A stretch of DNA of 12,818 bases from an uncultured bacterium. Lineage in GTDB: Bacteria > Planctomycetota > UBA1135 > GCA-002686595. The notes under the pieces are model-generated. The model was not told where the DNA came from and made no database searches. It saw only the letters and a list, made by a program, of their open reading frames with translations. The translations under genes were made by a program, and so were the position numbers. The stretch covers positions 26,925 to 39,742 of the forward strand of contig CADEGS010000009.1 of assembly GCA_902826945.1 (NCBI GenBank), written 5' to 3'. Of the stretch, positions 6,363 to 12,818 are shown one piece after another (within the stretch, counting starts at the first letter, position 1; every line of letters begins with the position of its first letter).

Positions 6363-9239
6363 TCAGCGCCGCTGCGCGGCGCCGGGCAGGTCGATGCAGG
6401 GCCGCACGCCCGTGCCGTCGTGCACGCTGCGCGGCAGGGCCTCGGGGCGGAACGACAGGCGCAGCCAGCGCCCGGTGCTCTTGAAGCTCGAGCCGCGGAA
6501 CGTGCGCTTGAAGGCGTAGGGCGGCACGAGCTCGCCGCTGCCGGGCACGACGCGCGCGACGTCCCGGTCGCCCAGCGACTGGCAGTGCCAGTCGCGCGTC
6601 CACTCCGAGACGTTGCCCTGCGCGTCGAAGAGCCCGTAGGCGTTCGGCGCGAAGCTGCCGACCGGCGCGTGCAGCGGGAAGCCGTCGTCCCACGCGGCGA
6701 GCTCCTCGACCGCGGGATAGAAGGGCGCGTAGGAGCGGTCGGCCACGTTCGCGACGGCCTGCAGCGCGGCGGGCTCGTCCGACGCGCCGAAGGGCGCCGC
6801 GCCGCCCGCGCGCGCGGCGTGCTCCCACTGCGCCTCGGTGGGCAGCGCGAGGGACCAGCGCGCGAGCCAGGTCTCGGCCTCCTCGCAGCTCACGCCCTCG
6901 ACCGGGTGCGCGCGCGACAGGCGCGCGTAGCCGCCCGCCAGGCTGGCGCCCGCGAAGTGCTCGCTCGGGAGGTCGCCCGTCAGGCGGAACCACTGCGCCT
7001 GCGTGAGCTCGTGCTTGGCGAGGAAGCAAGGCGCCAGCGCGACCGTGCGCAGCGGGCCCTCCTGCGGCAGGCAGCCGGGGTCGGGGTGGCGCTCGGGCGT
7101 GCCGCCCTCGCGCTCCACGCCCAGGACGGCGCGCTCGGCTCCGGGGACGAGCACGAGCACGACGCCGGTCTCGGGCCGCACGGTCCAGCGGCCGTCGGGA
7201 CCCGCGGCCGGCGCCTCGCCCGAGAGCACGTGCAGGAACTCCCACAGGCCCGACCCGGGATCGCGGCGCAGCGGCACCAGGCCGAGCACGGGCTCGAGCT
7301 CCAGGCCCTCGTAGGCAGGGCACTGCGCGGGGTCCGCGATCGAGCGCGCGCAGGCGCGCCAGCGCTCGGCCGGCTCCTCGAGCGTGCGCGCGCGCAGGCC
7401 GCGCGCGAGCTCGAGGTCGTCGCGCGCGCGCGGCAGCCGGCGCTCGATCGCGCGCAGGCGCGCGCCGAAGGCCACGCGCGGGTCGGAGGCTCCCGGGCCC
7501 TCGAGGAGCGCGCGCAGGCGCTCGTCCTCGAGGTGGCGCAGGAAGAGCTGCTCGCGGTAGGGGACCTCCTCCGTGAGCACCAGGACGTCCTCCTCCAGCC
7601 GCGCGCGGTCGGGGTCGTCCGGCGCGCGGCTCGCGAGCGCCTCCCGGTTCGCCGCCAGGATCCCGGCGAAGCCGGTGGCGTAGGTGTGGTCGACCTGCAG
7701 CGGGTAGGGGAGGTCCGCCGCGGACGGGGGCAGCTCCGCGGGCGCCGGCGGCAGCGCGATCCCGCGCGCGCGTCCGCGCGCGAGCAGCCACTGCGCCTGC
7801 TCCACGAGCGTCTGCAGCGTCGCGATCGACTCGGGCCGGATCGGCACCGGCGCCGCGAGCCGCGCCAGCACGGACTCGGCCAGCCGCTCCTCGTAGAGCT
7901 CGCCGACCGCCCGCGATCGGCGCCGCTCCTGCCAGGCGTAGAGCGCGCCCGCGAGCAGCAGGGCGAGGAGCGCCGTCGCCAGGCCCGCCGCCGCGCCGCG
8001 GTTGCGCCGCACCCACTTCGTGAGCTCGACGCGGGCGCCGGTGCGGTGCGCGCGCACGACGCGGTCCTCGAGGAAGGCGCGCACGTCCCGCGCCATCTCC
8101 TGCATGTCCGCGTAGCGCGCCGCGGGGTCGCGGGCCATCGCCTTCTCGCAGATCGCGACGAGCTCGGGCGGCATGGGCACGCCCGCGCGCTCGAGCGGCG
8201 TCGGCGGGCCCTCCAGCAGCATGCGGTAGACCGCATAGCCGGCCGCGCGCTCGCCGGCGCGGTCGGCGTAGGGCGGGTGGCCGGCCAGGAGGTCGTAGAG
8301 GATCGCGCCGGCGGAGTAGACGTCCGAGCGCGCGCCGATGCGGTCGAGCTCGCCGCGCGCCTGCTCGGGCGCCATGTAGCTCGGCGTCCCGACCACGTCG
8401 CCGTCGCGCGTGACGAGCTCGCTCGTGCCCTCGGCGCCGAGCACCGCGCTCTCGGGGCCATCGGGCACGACCAGGCGGATGTCCTTGCCGTCGTGCTGGC
8501 CGACGACGCGCCCCAGGCCCCAGTCCATCACGTACACCTCGCCGAAGCGGCCGACCATGACGTTGGCCGGCTTCAGGTCGCGGTGCACGACGCCGTGCGC
8601 GTGCGCGAAGGCCATCGCCTCGCACACCTTGAGCAAGACGCCCAGCGCGCGCGCCCGGCTCCACTCCGGCTCGCCGGCGCGCAGGCGCCGCAGCGCCACG
8701 AGCAGCGTCTCGCCCTTGACCAGGCGCATCGTGAAGAACACGCGCCCGAGGTCGTCCACCCCGAGCTCGTGCACGGGCACGATGCCGGGGTGATCGAGCT
8801 GCCCGGTGATCTTGGCCTCGTCGAGGAAGCGCACGAGCAGGCGCTCGGGCACCGGCGGCGTCTCGCCGCGTCCCGCGCTCGCCTGGCCCAGCACGACCTT
8901 CATCGCGAGCTGGCGGCCGAGCGCCTTGTCCCACACCTTGAGGATCGCGCCCATCCCGCCGCGCGCGATCTCGCCCACGAAGCGGTAGCGCGGCGAGGGC
9001 GGGCGCTGCTCCTCCAGGCGCTTGACGAACGCCGAGGAGGGCGTGTCGCCCGGCGCCGCGGGGTCGTGCGGGATCGGGCCGAGCGGATCGGTGTCGTACG
9101 CGAGCAGCTCGAGCACCTCCTCCAGGAGCTCGCGATCGCCGCCGCAGGCGCGCTCGAGCCAGGCCTGGCGCTCCGCCTCGGGCAGCTCCGAGGCCTCGAC
9201 GAAGAGCTCCGCGGCGCGCTCGTGGCGGTCGCTGCTCAA
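6363..9239 (-). CDS. Membrane Ser/Thr protein kinase with C-terminal FGE/sulfatase-modifying-factor-like domain
   Basis: This 958-residue receptor-type kinase has an N-terminal helical region (1-75, FVEASELPEAERQAWLERAC), a kinase domain (about 85-390), one membrane helix (about 416-436, GLATALLALLLAGALYAW), a helical linker, and an FGE-like lectin-fold domain (about 690-950). Kinase motifs are intact: ARGGMGA loop (92-98), Lys114 in LAMK, HRDLKPAN (219-226, Asp221), DWG instead of DFG (239-241), and APE (290-292). The activation segment is about 50 residues, longer than usual but common in planctomycete kinases. The outside domain shows HPVEGVSCEEAETW (778-791), LPTEAQWEHAARAG (799-812), NVSEW (876-880) and FRGSSF, but lacks the paired cysteines of true FGE near its C-terminus, so it is probably a sensor or binding domain. 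The TTG start overlaps the sigma-factor stop (TTGA) with GGAGG seven bases before it, so the longer ATG frame at 9308 is disfavoured. Confidence 0.93.
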   Translation of the reverse strand: MSSDRHERAAELFVEASELPEAERQAWLERACGGDRELLEEVLELLAYDTDPLGPIPHDPAAPGDTPSSAFVKRLEEQRPPSPRYRFVGEIARGGMGAILKVWDKALGRQLAMKVVLGQASAGRGETPPVPERLLVRFLDEAKITGQLDHPGIVPVHELGVDDLGRVFFTMRLVKGETLLVALRRLRAGEPEWSRARALGVLLKVCEAMAFAHAHGVVHRDLKPANVMVGRFGEVYVMDWGLGRVVGQHDGKDIRLVVPDGPESAVLGAEGTSELVTRDGDVVGTPSYMAPEQARGELDRIGARSDVYSAGAILYDLLAGHPPYADRAGERAAGYAVYRMLLEGPPTPLERAGVPMPPELVAICEKAMARDPAARYADMQEMARDVRAFLEDRVVRAHRTGARVELTKWVRRNRGAAAGLATALLALLLAGALYAWQERRRSRAVGELYEERLAESVLARLAAPVPIRPESIATLQTLVEQAQWLLARGRARGIALPPAPAELPPSAADLPYPLQVDHTYATGFAGILAANREALASRAPDDPDRARLEEDVLVLTEEVPYREQLFLRHLEDERLRALLEGPGASDPRVAFGARLRAIERRLPRARDDLELARGLRARTLEEPAERWRACARSIADPAQCPAYEGLELEPVLGLVPLRRDPGSGLWEFLHVLSGEAPAAGPDGRWTVRPETGVVLVLVPGAERAVLGVEREGGTPERHPDPGCLPQEGPLRTVALAPCFLAKHELTQAQWFRLTGDLPSEHFAGASLAGGYARLSRAHPVEGVSCEEAETWLARWSLALPTEAQWEHAARAGGAAPFGASDEPAALQAVANVADRSYAPFYPAVEELAAWDDGFPLHAPVGSFAPNAYGLFDAQGNVSEWTRDWHCQSLGDRDVARVVPGSGELVPPYAFKRTFRGSSFKSTGRWLRLSFRPEALPRSVHDGTGVRPCIDLPGAAQRR

Positions 9240-9251
9240 GGCCCTTCCTCC
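9236..9251 (-). promoter_or_regulatory. Shine-Dalgarno and TTGA stop/start overlap of the kinase gene
   Basis: On the minus strand GGAGG (9251-9247) lies inside the last codons of the sigma-factor gene, seven bases before TTG (9239-9237). The TTG shares two bases with the sigma-factor TGA (9238-9236). The arrangement decides the kinase start and couples its translation to that of the sigma factor. Confidence 0.8.
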
Positions 9252-9802
9252 GCGCGCGCGTCCTTGCCGGCCAGGGCGCGGTTCAGCCAGGCGCGCGCGA
9301 AGCGCCACTCGCGCCGCGCCGTGTCGTGCGCGACGTCGAGCGCGCGCGCCGTCTCGGCCAGCGTCAGCCCGCCGAGGAAGTGCAGCTCGACGACCTTCGC
9401 CTGGCGCGGGCTGCGCTCGCCGAGGAGCGCCAGCGCGTCCTCGAGGTCGAGCAAGGACGAGCCCTGGCCGGACGGTCCCTGCGCCGCGGCCTGCTCCGGG
9501 TCGAGCGGCACCTGGCGGTGCTGCCCTCCGCGCTTGGCGCTCGTCCGGGCGCGCGCGTGGTCGATCAGCACGCGTCGCAGCGTGCGCGCGGCGAGCGCGC
9601 GGAAGGCGTTCTCGTCCAGCGCCGCGCCGCCCGCCTGCGCGCCCAGGCGCAGCCAGGCCTCGTGCACGAGCGCCGTGGGCTGCAGCGTGTGATCGCCGCG
9701 CTCGTGGCGCATGGCGCCGGCGGCGAGCGCGCGCAGCTCCTCGTAGAGCGTCTCGGAGAACGGGCCGTCCGCCGGCCCGTGAGCCTGCTCTCCGAACGTC
9801 AT
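9236..9802 (-). CDS. ECF-family RNA polymerase sigma factor (TIGR02999-like)
   Basis: This 188-residue protein is an ECF sigma factor, which directs RNA polymerase to a small set of promoters. The region-2 part (15-95) carries the signature LQPTALVHEAWLRL (40-53), then AFRALAARTLRRVLIDHARAR (66-86) and AKRGG, all typical of the TIGR02999/PF07638 type common in planctomycetes and acidobacteria. Region 4 (117-180) has RQAKVVELHFLGGLTLAETA and a helix-turn-helix through ALDVAHDTARREW. The ATG at 9802 leaves a 14-residue N-terminal tail; no clear Shine-Dalgarno is seen, and an in-frame GTG upstream could add 17 residues. No anti-sigma gene is adjacent; instead the next gene is a Ser/Thr kinase with overlapping start, which suggests control by phosphorylation, as shown for EcfP by PknT in Vibrio. 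That link here is inference. Confidence 0.92.
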   Translation of the reverse strand: MTFGEQAHGPADGPFSETLYEELRALAAGAMRHERGDHTLQPTALVHEAWLRLGAQAGGAALDENAFRALAARTLRRVLIDHARARTSAKRGGQHRQVPLDPEQAAAQGPSGQGSSLLDLEDALALLGERSPRQAKVVELHFLGGLTLAETARALDVAHDTARREWRFARAWLNRALAGKDARAEEGP

Positions 9803-9909
9803 GCCTGGGGCCCGGGTCGGCCCCCTTCCCTCCCTTCGCGCGAGCGCGTGCACACGACCCACGCCCCCCCGAGCGCGATCAGCATGACCCGGGGGGGACG
9901 GAATCGGGG

Positions 9910-9930
9910 AAAAAACGCGCGCGGCGCGCG
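9910..9930 (-). terminator. Hairpin followed by T6 in the divergent region (minus orientation)
   Basis: Read on the minus strand, a CGCGC/GCGCG stem (arms 9930-9926 and 9920-9916, loop 3-5 bases) is followed at once by six T (9915-9910). This is the only intrinsic-terminator-like hairpin with a T-tract seen in the window. It lies about 108 bases upstream of the sigma-factor start and reads toward it, so it is either an attenuator in that leader or a block against antisense transcription from the hydrolase side. Confidence 0.5.
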
Positions 9931-9947
9931 GGAGGCCCATCGCCCCC

Positions 9948-9987
9948 CGCTCCGCGGGAGCGCTGCTATGCTCGCTCGGGCGCTCCC
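9948..9987 (+). promoter_or_regulatory. Candidate promoter/operator of the hydrolase gene with interlocking inverted repeats
   Basis: A TGC-TATGCT extended -10 candidate (9964-9972) precedes the hydrolase ATG by about 58 bases. CGCTCC (9948-9953) pairs with GGAGCG (9957-9962) around a 3-base loop where the -35/spacer would be. GGGAGCGC (9956-9963) also pairs with GCGCTCCC (9980-9987), enclosing the -10. The two pairings exclude each other. This could be an operator with repeated half-sites or an RNA/DNA switch. Confidence 0.4.
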
Positions 9988-10030
9988 TCCGGCGCCCCGC
10001 CCACCCCTCGCCGGGCCTTCCCCTCCCTCC

Positions 10031-12061
10031 ATGAAGCGCCGCCGCGTCGCCGGTCTGCCCGCTCTCCTCCTCCTCGCTCCCGCCGCCCTGGGCCAGGTGC
10101 GCGCGGCCGCCGCGCCGCCCGCGGGCGTGGTCGTCGACCGCCCGCTCGCGGGGCGCGCGCTGGAGCGAGCGCCGTGGTTCACGCCGGTGCTCTCCTTCAA
10201 CGAGGGCACGCCCGTGCACGCGGCCGTGGACACGAGCCGCGCGCCCGCGCTCGCCGGGAGCAAGGCCTGCCTGTGGGTCGTGCACCACCGCTCGCCGGCC
10301 GCGTGGCGCGCGAGCCGCTCGCTGGCAGACGCGCGCGGCGCGCCGCAGGACGTCGCGCTCGCCCCGGGCGGCGTGGCGGCGAACGTCTTCGCGCTCGACG
10401 CGGGCACGCTCGGCGCCGGACCGGACGCGCCGACCGGCGTCAGCGCCGGCTACGACGTCGTGCTCGACCGCGACCGCGACGGACGCCTGGGACCGGGCGA
10501 CTGGATCGACGGCTGGGGCGACACGGCCGGCTTCTACGTCGTCTCCGACCTGACGCGGCCGGGCCCGTACACGAGCGTCGAGGAGCTCTTCTCCGGCAGC
10601 GGCACGTTCCAGAGGCTCGACGTCTACTGGCCCGCGGAGATCGCCGGCCTGGGCGCGCTCCCGCTCGTGATCGTCAGCCACGGCAACGGCCACAACTACC
10701 GCTGGTACGACCACATCGGGACCTTCCTCGCGTCCTGGGGCTACGTCGTCGTCAGCCACGCGAACAACACCGGGCCGGGCGTGAACCAGGCCTCGGCGAC
10801 GACGCTCTCGAACGTCGAGCTCTTCCTCGCGAATCTCGACGCGATCGGCGGCGGCGCGCTGGTCGGGCACGTCGACTCGCACCGCATGGCATGGATCGGC
10901 CACAGCCGCGGCGGCGAGGGCGTCGTGCGCGCCTACCAGCGCCTGCTGGCGGGCGACCCGCTGGCGACGCGCTACACGCCCTCCGACGTGCGCCTGATCT
11001 CGAGCATCGCGCCGACCGACTTCCTGCGCACGGGCCCGGGCGACGTGCCCTACCACCTGTGGACCGGCGGCGCCGACAAGGACGTCAACGGCTGCGCGGA
11101 CTGCGACATCTGCCAGACCTTCCACCTGCACGAGCGCGCGCAGGGGCCGCGCTTCTCGGTCTCGCTGCACGGCGTCGGGCACGGCGACTTCCACGACGGC
11201 GGCGGCTCGTCGGTGGCGCAGGGACCGTGCAAGGTCGGCCGCGCGAGCACGCACCAGATCATGCGCGGCGTGCTGCGCGCGCTCTTCGGGCACGCGCTGG
11301 AGCGCGACCCCGCCTGCGAGGAGTACCTGTGGCGGCAGTGGGAGGACCTGCGCCCGATCGGCGCGCCCGACTCGCCCTGCGTCGTGGTCGACCTGCAGTT
11401 CGAGGCGGGTCCGGACGCGGGCCGCCTGATGGTGGACGACTTCCAGAGCGAGCCCGATCCCGGCGTGTCGAGCTCGGGCGGCCGCGTGCGCACGTCCGCC
11501 GCGACGCTGGTCGAGGGCGTGCTGAACGACGCCAGCAACTCCTTCACGCCCGACGCCGCCGATCCGATGAACGGGATGACGCTGGCCGGGCCCGGCGACG
11601 ATTCGCGCGGCGCCGTGCTGGAGTGGGACCGCTCCGACGAGTGGCTCCTGTTCGAGCTCGCCGGCGGCCCGCTCGACCTCCGGCCGTGGTCCTTCGTCTC
11701 GCTGCGCGCGGCGCAGGCCACGCGCGACGTGCTGACCGCCTCCGCGCTCGGCGACCTGACCTTCTCCGTGCGCCTGTGGGACGCCGAGGGGCGCTCGGCG
11801 ACGCTCTCGATCGGCGCCTACGGCGGCGGCGTCGAGGAGCCCTACCAGCGCGGCCAGTGCGGCGCCGGCAACGGCTGGGCGAACGAGTTCGAGACGCTGC
11901 GTCTGCCGCTCGGCGACTTCGCCGCCGACCTGCACGCGGGCGCGCCCGCGGGCCCGCTCGACCTCTCCGCGGTGGTCGCGGTCGAGCTCCTGTTCGGACC
12001 CGGCTACGGCAGCCCCGAGGGCCGCCTCGGCCTGGACGAGCTGCAGTTCACCCGCTCGTGA
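10031..12061 (+). CDS. Secreted alpha/beta hydrolase with EF-hand-like loop and C-terminal CBM-like domain
   Basis: This 676-residue exported enzyme has a signal peptide (MKRRR, hydrophobic core, AALGQ near residue 22). An N-terminal region (about 30-185) contains DRDRDGRLGPGD (146-157), an EF-hand-like calcium loop. The alpha/beta hydrolase core (about 190-430) shows the oxyanion segment SHGNGHNY (216-223), nucleophile elbow GHSRGG with Ser292, a likely acid at Asp349 (GGADKD) and His384 in GVGHGDFHD. A CADCDIC cluster (355-361) may form disulfides in an insertion. The C-terminal part (about 465-676), opening VDDFQSEPD and closing GLDELQF, resembles a galactose-binding-like or CBM11-like beta sandwich. 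The core recalls secreted esterases, including acetylhydrolase/cutinase types, so ester hydrolysis of a polymer or lipid is plausible; the substrate is unknown. An in-frame ATG at 9968 exists, but the ATG at 10031 opens the signal peptide directly and is preferred, although no Shine-Dalgarno is seen. The next gene follows after 11 bases. Confidence 0.85.
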   Translation: MKRRRVAGLPALLLLAPAALGQVRAAAAPPAGVVVDRPLAGRALERAPWFTPVLSFNEGTPVHAAVDTSRAPALAGSKACLWVVHHRSPAAWRASRSLADARGAPQDVALAPGGVAANVFALDAGTLGAGPDAPTGVSAGYDVVLDRDRDGRLGPGDWIDGWGDTAGFYVVSDLTRPGPYTSVEELFSGSGTFQRLDVYWPAEIAGLGALPLVIVSHGNGHNYRWYDHIGTFLASWGYVVVSHANNTGPGVNQASATTLSNVELFLANLDAIGGGALVGHVDSHRMAWIGHSRGGEGVVRAYQRLLAGDPLATRYTPSDVRLISSIAPTDFLRTGPGDVPYHLWTGGADKDVNGCADCDICQTFHLHERAQGPRFSVSLHGVGHGDFHDGGGSSVAQGPCKVGRASTHQIMRGVLRALFGHALERDPACEEYLWRQWEDLRPIGAPDSPCVVVDLQFEAGPDAGRLMVDDFQSEPDPGVSSSGGRVRTSAATLVEGVLNDASNSFTPDAADPMNGMTLAGPGDDSRGAVLEWDRSDEWLLFELAGGPLDLRPWSFVSLRAAQATRDVLTASALGDLTFSVRLWDAEGRSATLSIGAYGGGVEEPYQRGQCGAGNGWANEFETLRLPLGDFAADLHAGAPAGPLDLSAVVAVELLFGPGYGSPEGRLGLDELQFTRS

Positions 12062-12072
12062 GCCGGACGACC

Positions 12073-12756
12073 ATGAGAACCCTCGCGCGACTCGCTCCCG
12101 CCCTGCTCCTGGCCCTCGCGCCCCGCGCGCCCGCGCAGGGAACGCCGTCCACCGCCGCGCCGTCCGCGCCGAGCCCCTTCGAGCTCGTCTTCGCGCGGCC
12201 GTTCGTGCTCGACGCGCCCTACGCGCACACCTGGCGCGCCGAGGCGCCGGCCGTGCGCTCGGGCTGGGTGCTCGTGCTGCGCGCGGAGCTCGAGCGCATC
12301 CGAGCGCGCCAGACGCTGGAGCCCGTGCTCTACGTCGGCGCCCAGACCGCCGAGCGCGTGAACGCGCCGCCCGATCCGGAGGACGTGGAGGTGCCGGGCC
12401 TGCTCGGCCAGCTCGTCGTCGTCGTGCCGGCGCCGCTCGACGCGAGCGGCGCCGTCGCGCTCGATCCCTGGAGCGTCCCGATCTTCCTCGGCACGCTCGC
12501 GCAGCCCGAGGACGTGGACGAGCCGCGCATCCAGCGCGAGCTCCTGCGCGCCGCGCGCCTGCGGCTCGGCCCCGCGCGCCGTCCGGCGGGAGCGCAGGCG
12601 CCCGGCGTGCCGAGCGCCGGGCCCCCGCCCGTGCCGCCGGCCTGGCACCTCGCCGACCGCCACGCGCTCGACCTCGAGCTCGCCAGCCTGGTCGAGCGCT
12701 GGTCGCCCGAGGAGACCGACCTGGTCGAGATGCTGCGCCAGCCCGTCGACCGCTAG
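12073..12756 (+). CDS. Small secreted protein of unknown function
   Basis: This 227-residue protein has a signal peptide (MRTLARLAPALLLALAPRAPAQ, cleavage near residue 22) followed by an Ala/Pro/Ser linker. The mature core (about 34-150) alternates hydrophobic strands: SGWVLVLRAELE, EPVLYVGAQTAERVN (95-109), GQLVVVVPAPLD and VPIFLGTLAQPEDVD. A Pro-rich spacer (about 170-196) leads to a short helical end, ALDLELASLVERW. It has no cysteine after the signal and no catalytic motif that I recognise. It starts 11 bases after the hydrolase stop on the same strand, with little Shine-Dalgarno, so the two are very likely co-transcribed and both exported. A role as partner, inhibitor or chaperone of the hydrolase is possible but only by proximity. 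The frame ends in TAG at 12754-12756. The remaining 62 bases of the window show no feature I can support. Confidence 0.8.
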   Translation: MRTLARLAPALLLALAPRAPAQGTPSTAAPSAPSPFELVFARPFVLDAPYAHTWRAEAPAVRSGWVLVLRAELERIRARQTLEPVLYVGAQTAERVNAPPDPEDVEVPGLLGQLVVVVPAPLDASGAVALDPWSVPIFLGTLAQPEDVDEPRIQRELLRAARLRLGPARRPAGAQAPGVPSAGPPPVPPAWHLADRHALDLELASLVERWSPEETDLVEMLRQPVDR

Positions 12757-12818
12757 CGGGACGACCCCTCGGCGGTGCGCGCCCGCGCGCGGTCCTCGGG
12801 CGCGCCGGCCGGCCGGTC

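Noticed and set aside
6390..7170. FGE/C-type-lectin-fold domain as a diversity-generating retroelement target.
   Set aside because: This fold is a known target class, but no reverse transcriptase, accessory gene or repeated template sequence was seen in the window.
6363..9308. Longer kinase start at the ATG at 9308.
   Set aside because: It would add 23 Arg/Gly/Ala-rich residues overlapping the sigma-factor gene. The TTG at 9239 has a well-spaced GGAGG and a stop/start overlap, and leaves a sensible N-terminus.
9968..10033. In-frame upstream ATG at 9968 for the hydrolase.
   Set aside because: It would place 21 Pro/Ala-rich residues before a perfectly formed signal peptide, and the ATG lies inside the candidate -10 element.
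12757..12818. GC-alternating tail with small palindromes (for example around 12777-12790).
   Set aside because: Stems are only about 5 bp with no T-tract, not distinguishable from background in this DNA.

Overview
This is a very GC-rich window (well above 70% by eye) with dense coding on both strands. It most resembles a chromosome segment of a planctomycete (Planctomycetota). The evidence for that lineage is: an ECF sigma factor with the TIGR02999-type signature directly followed by a membrane Ser/Thr kinase that carries a DWG motif, an extended activation loop and a C-terminal formylglycine-generating-enzyme-like domain; a Cys-rich secreted protein with a C-terminal beta domain of the kind seen repeatedly in these bacteria; and frequent absence of Shine-Dalgarno sites. 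The assignment is an inference from gene content; no rRNA or other marker gene is present. No tRNA, CRISPR, insertion sequence or phage gene was seen.

Layout from left to right. (1) 2-376 (+): the 3' end of an unrecognised gene, converging on (2) a two-gene minus-strand unit, 2204-403. This unit encodes a 383-residue protein of unknown function, then a histidine phosphatase whose GTG start overlaps the preceding stop (GTGA). (3) 2205-2519: a 315-base divergent intergenic leader. (4) 2520-3830 (+): a BtrH_N/DUF4872-like protein that lacks the expected His-Cys pair. (5) A strong hairpin, 3848-3886, between converging genes. (6) A long minus-strand block read from 9802 down to 3905: ECF sigma factor, TTG-started kinase/FGE-like receptor (TTGA overlap), a small lipoprotein (37-base gap, strong Shine-Dalgarno), and, after a 135-base gap with its own promoter candidate, a 554-residue secreted Cys-rich protein. 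(7) A divergent regulatory region, 9803-10030, with interlocking inverted repeats around a candidate -10 element and an A/T-tract hairpin. (8) 10031-12756 (+): a secreted alpha/beta hydrolase with an EF-hand-like loop and a carbohydrate-binding-like C-terminal domain, followed after 11 bases by a small secreted protein of unknown function.

How the parts may work together. The sigma factor, kinase and lipoprotein look like one transmembrane signalling unit: an outside FGE/lectin-fold domain and a lipoprotein could sense, the cytoplasmic kinase could signal, and the sigma factor could change transcription. The flanking secreted proteins (554-residue protein, hydrolase, 227-residue protein) are natural candidate outputs, but no shared sigma-factor binding site was demonstrated. 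I found no clearly new defence or mobile system. The most unusual items are the BtrH-like protein without its usual nucleophile and the structured divergent promoter region.
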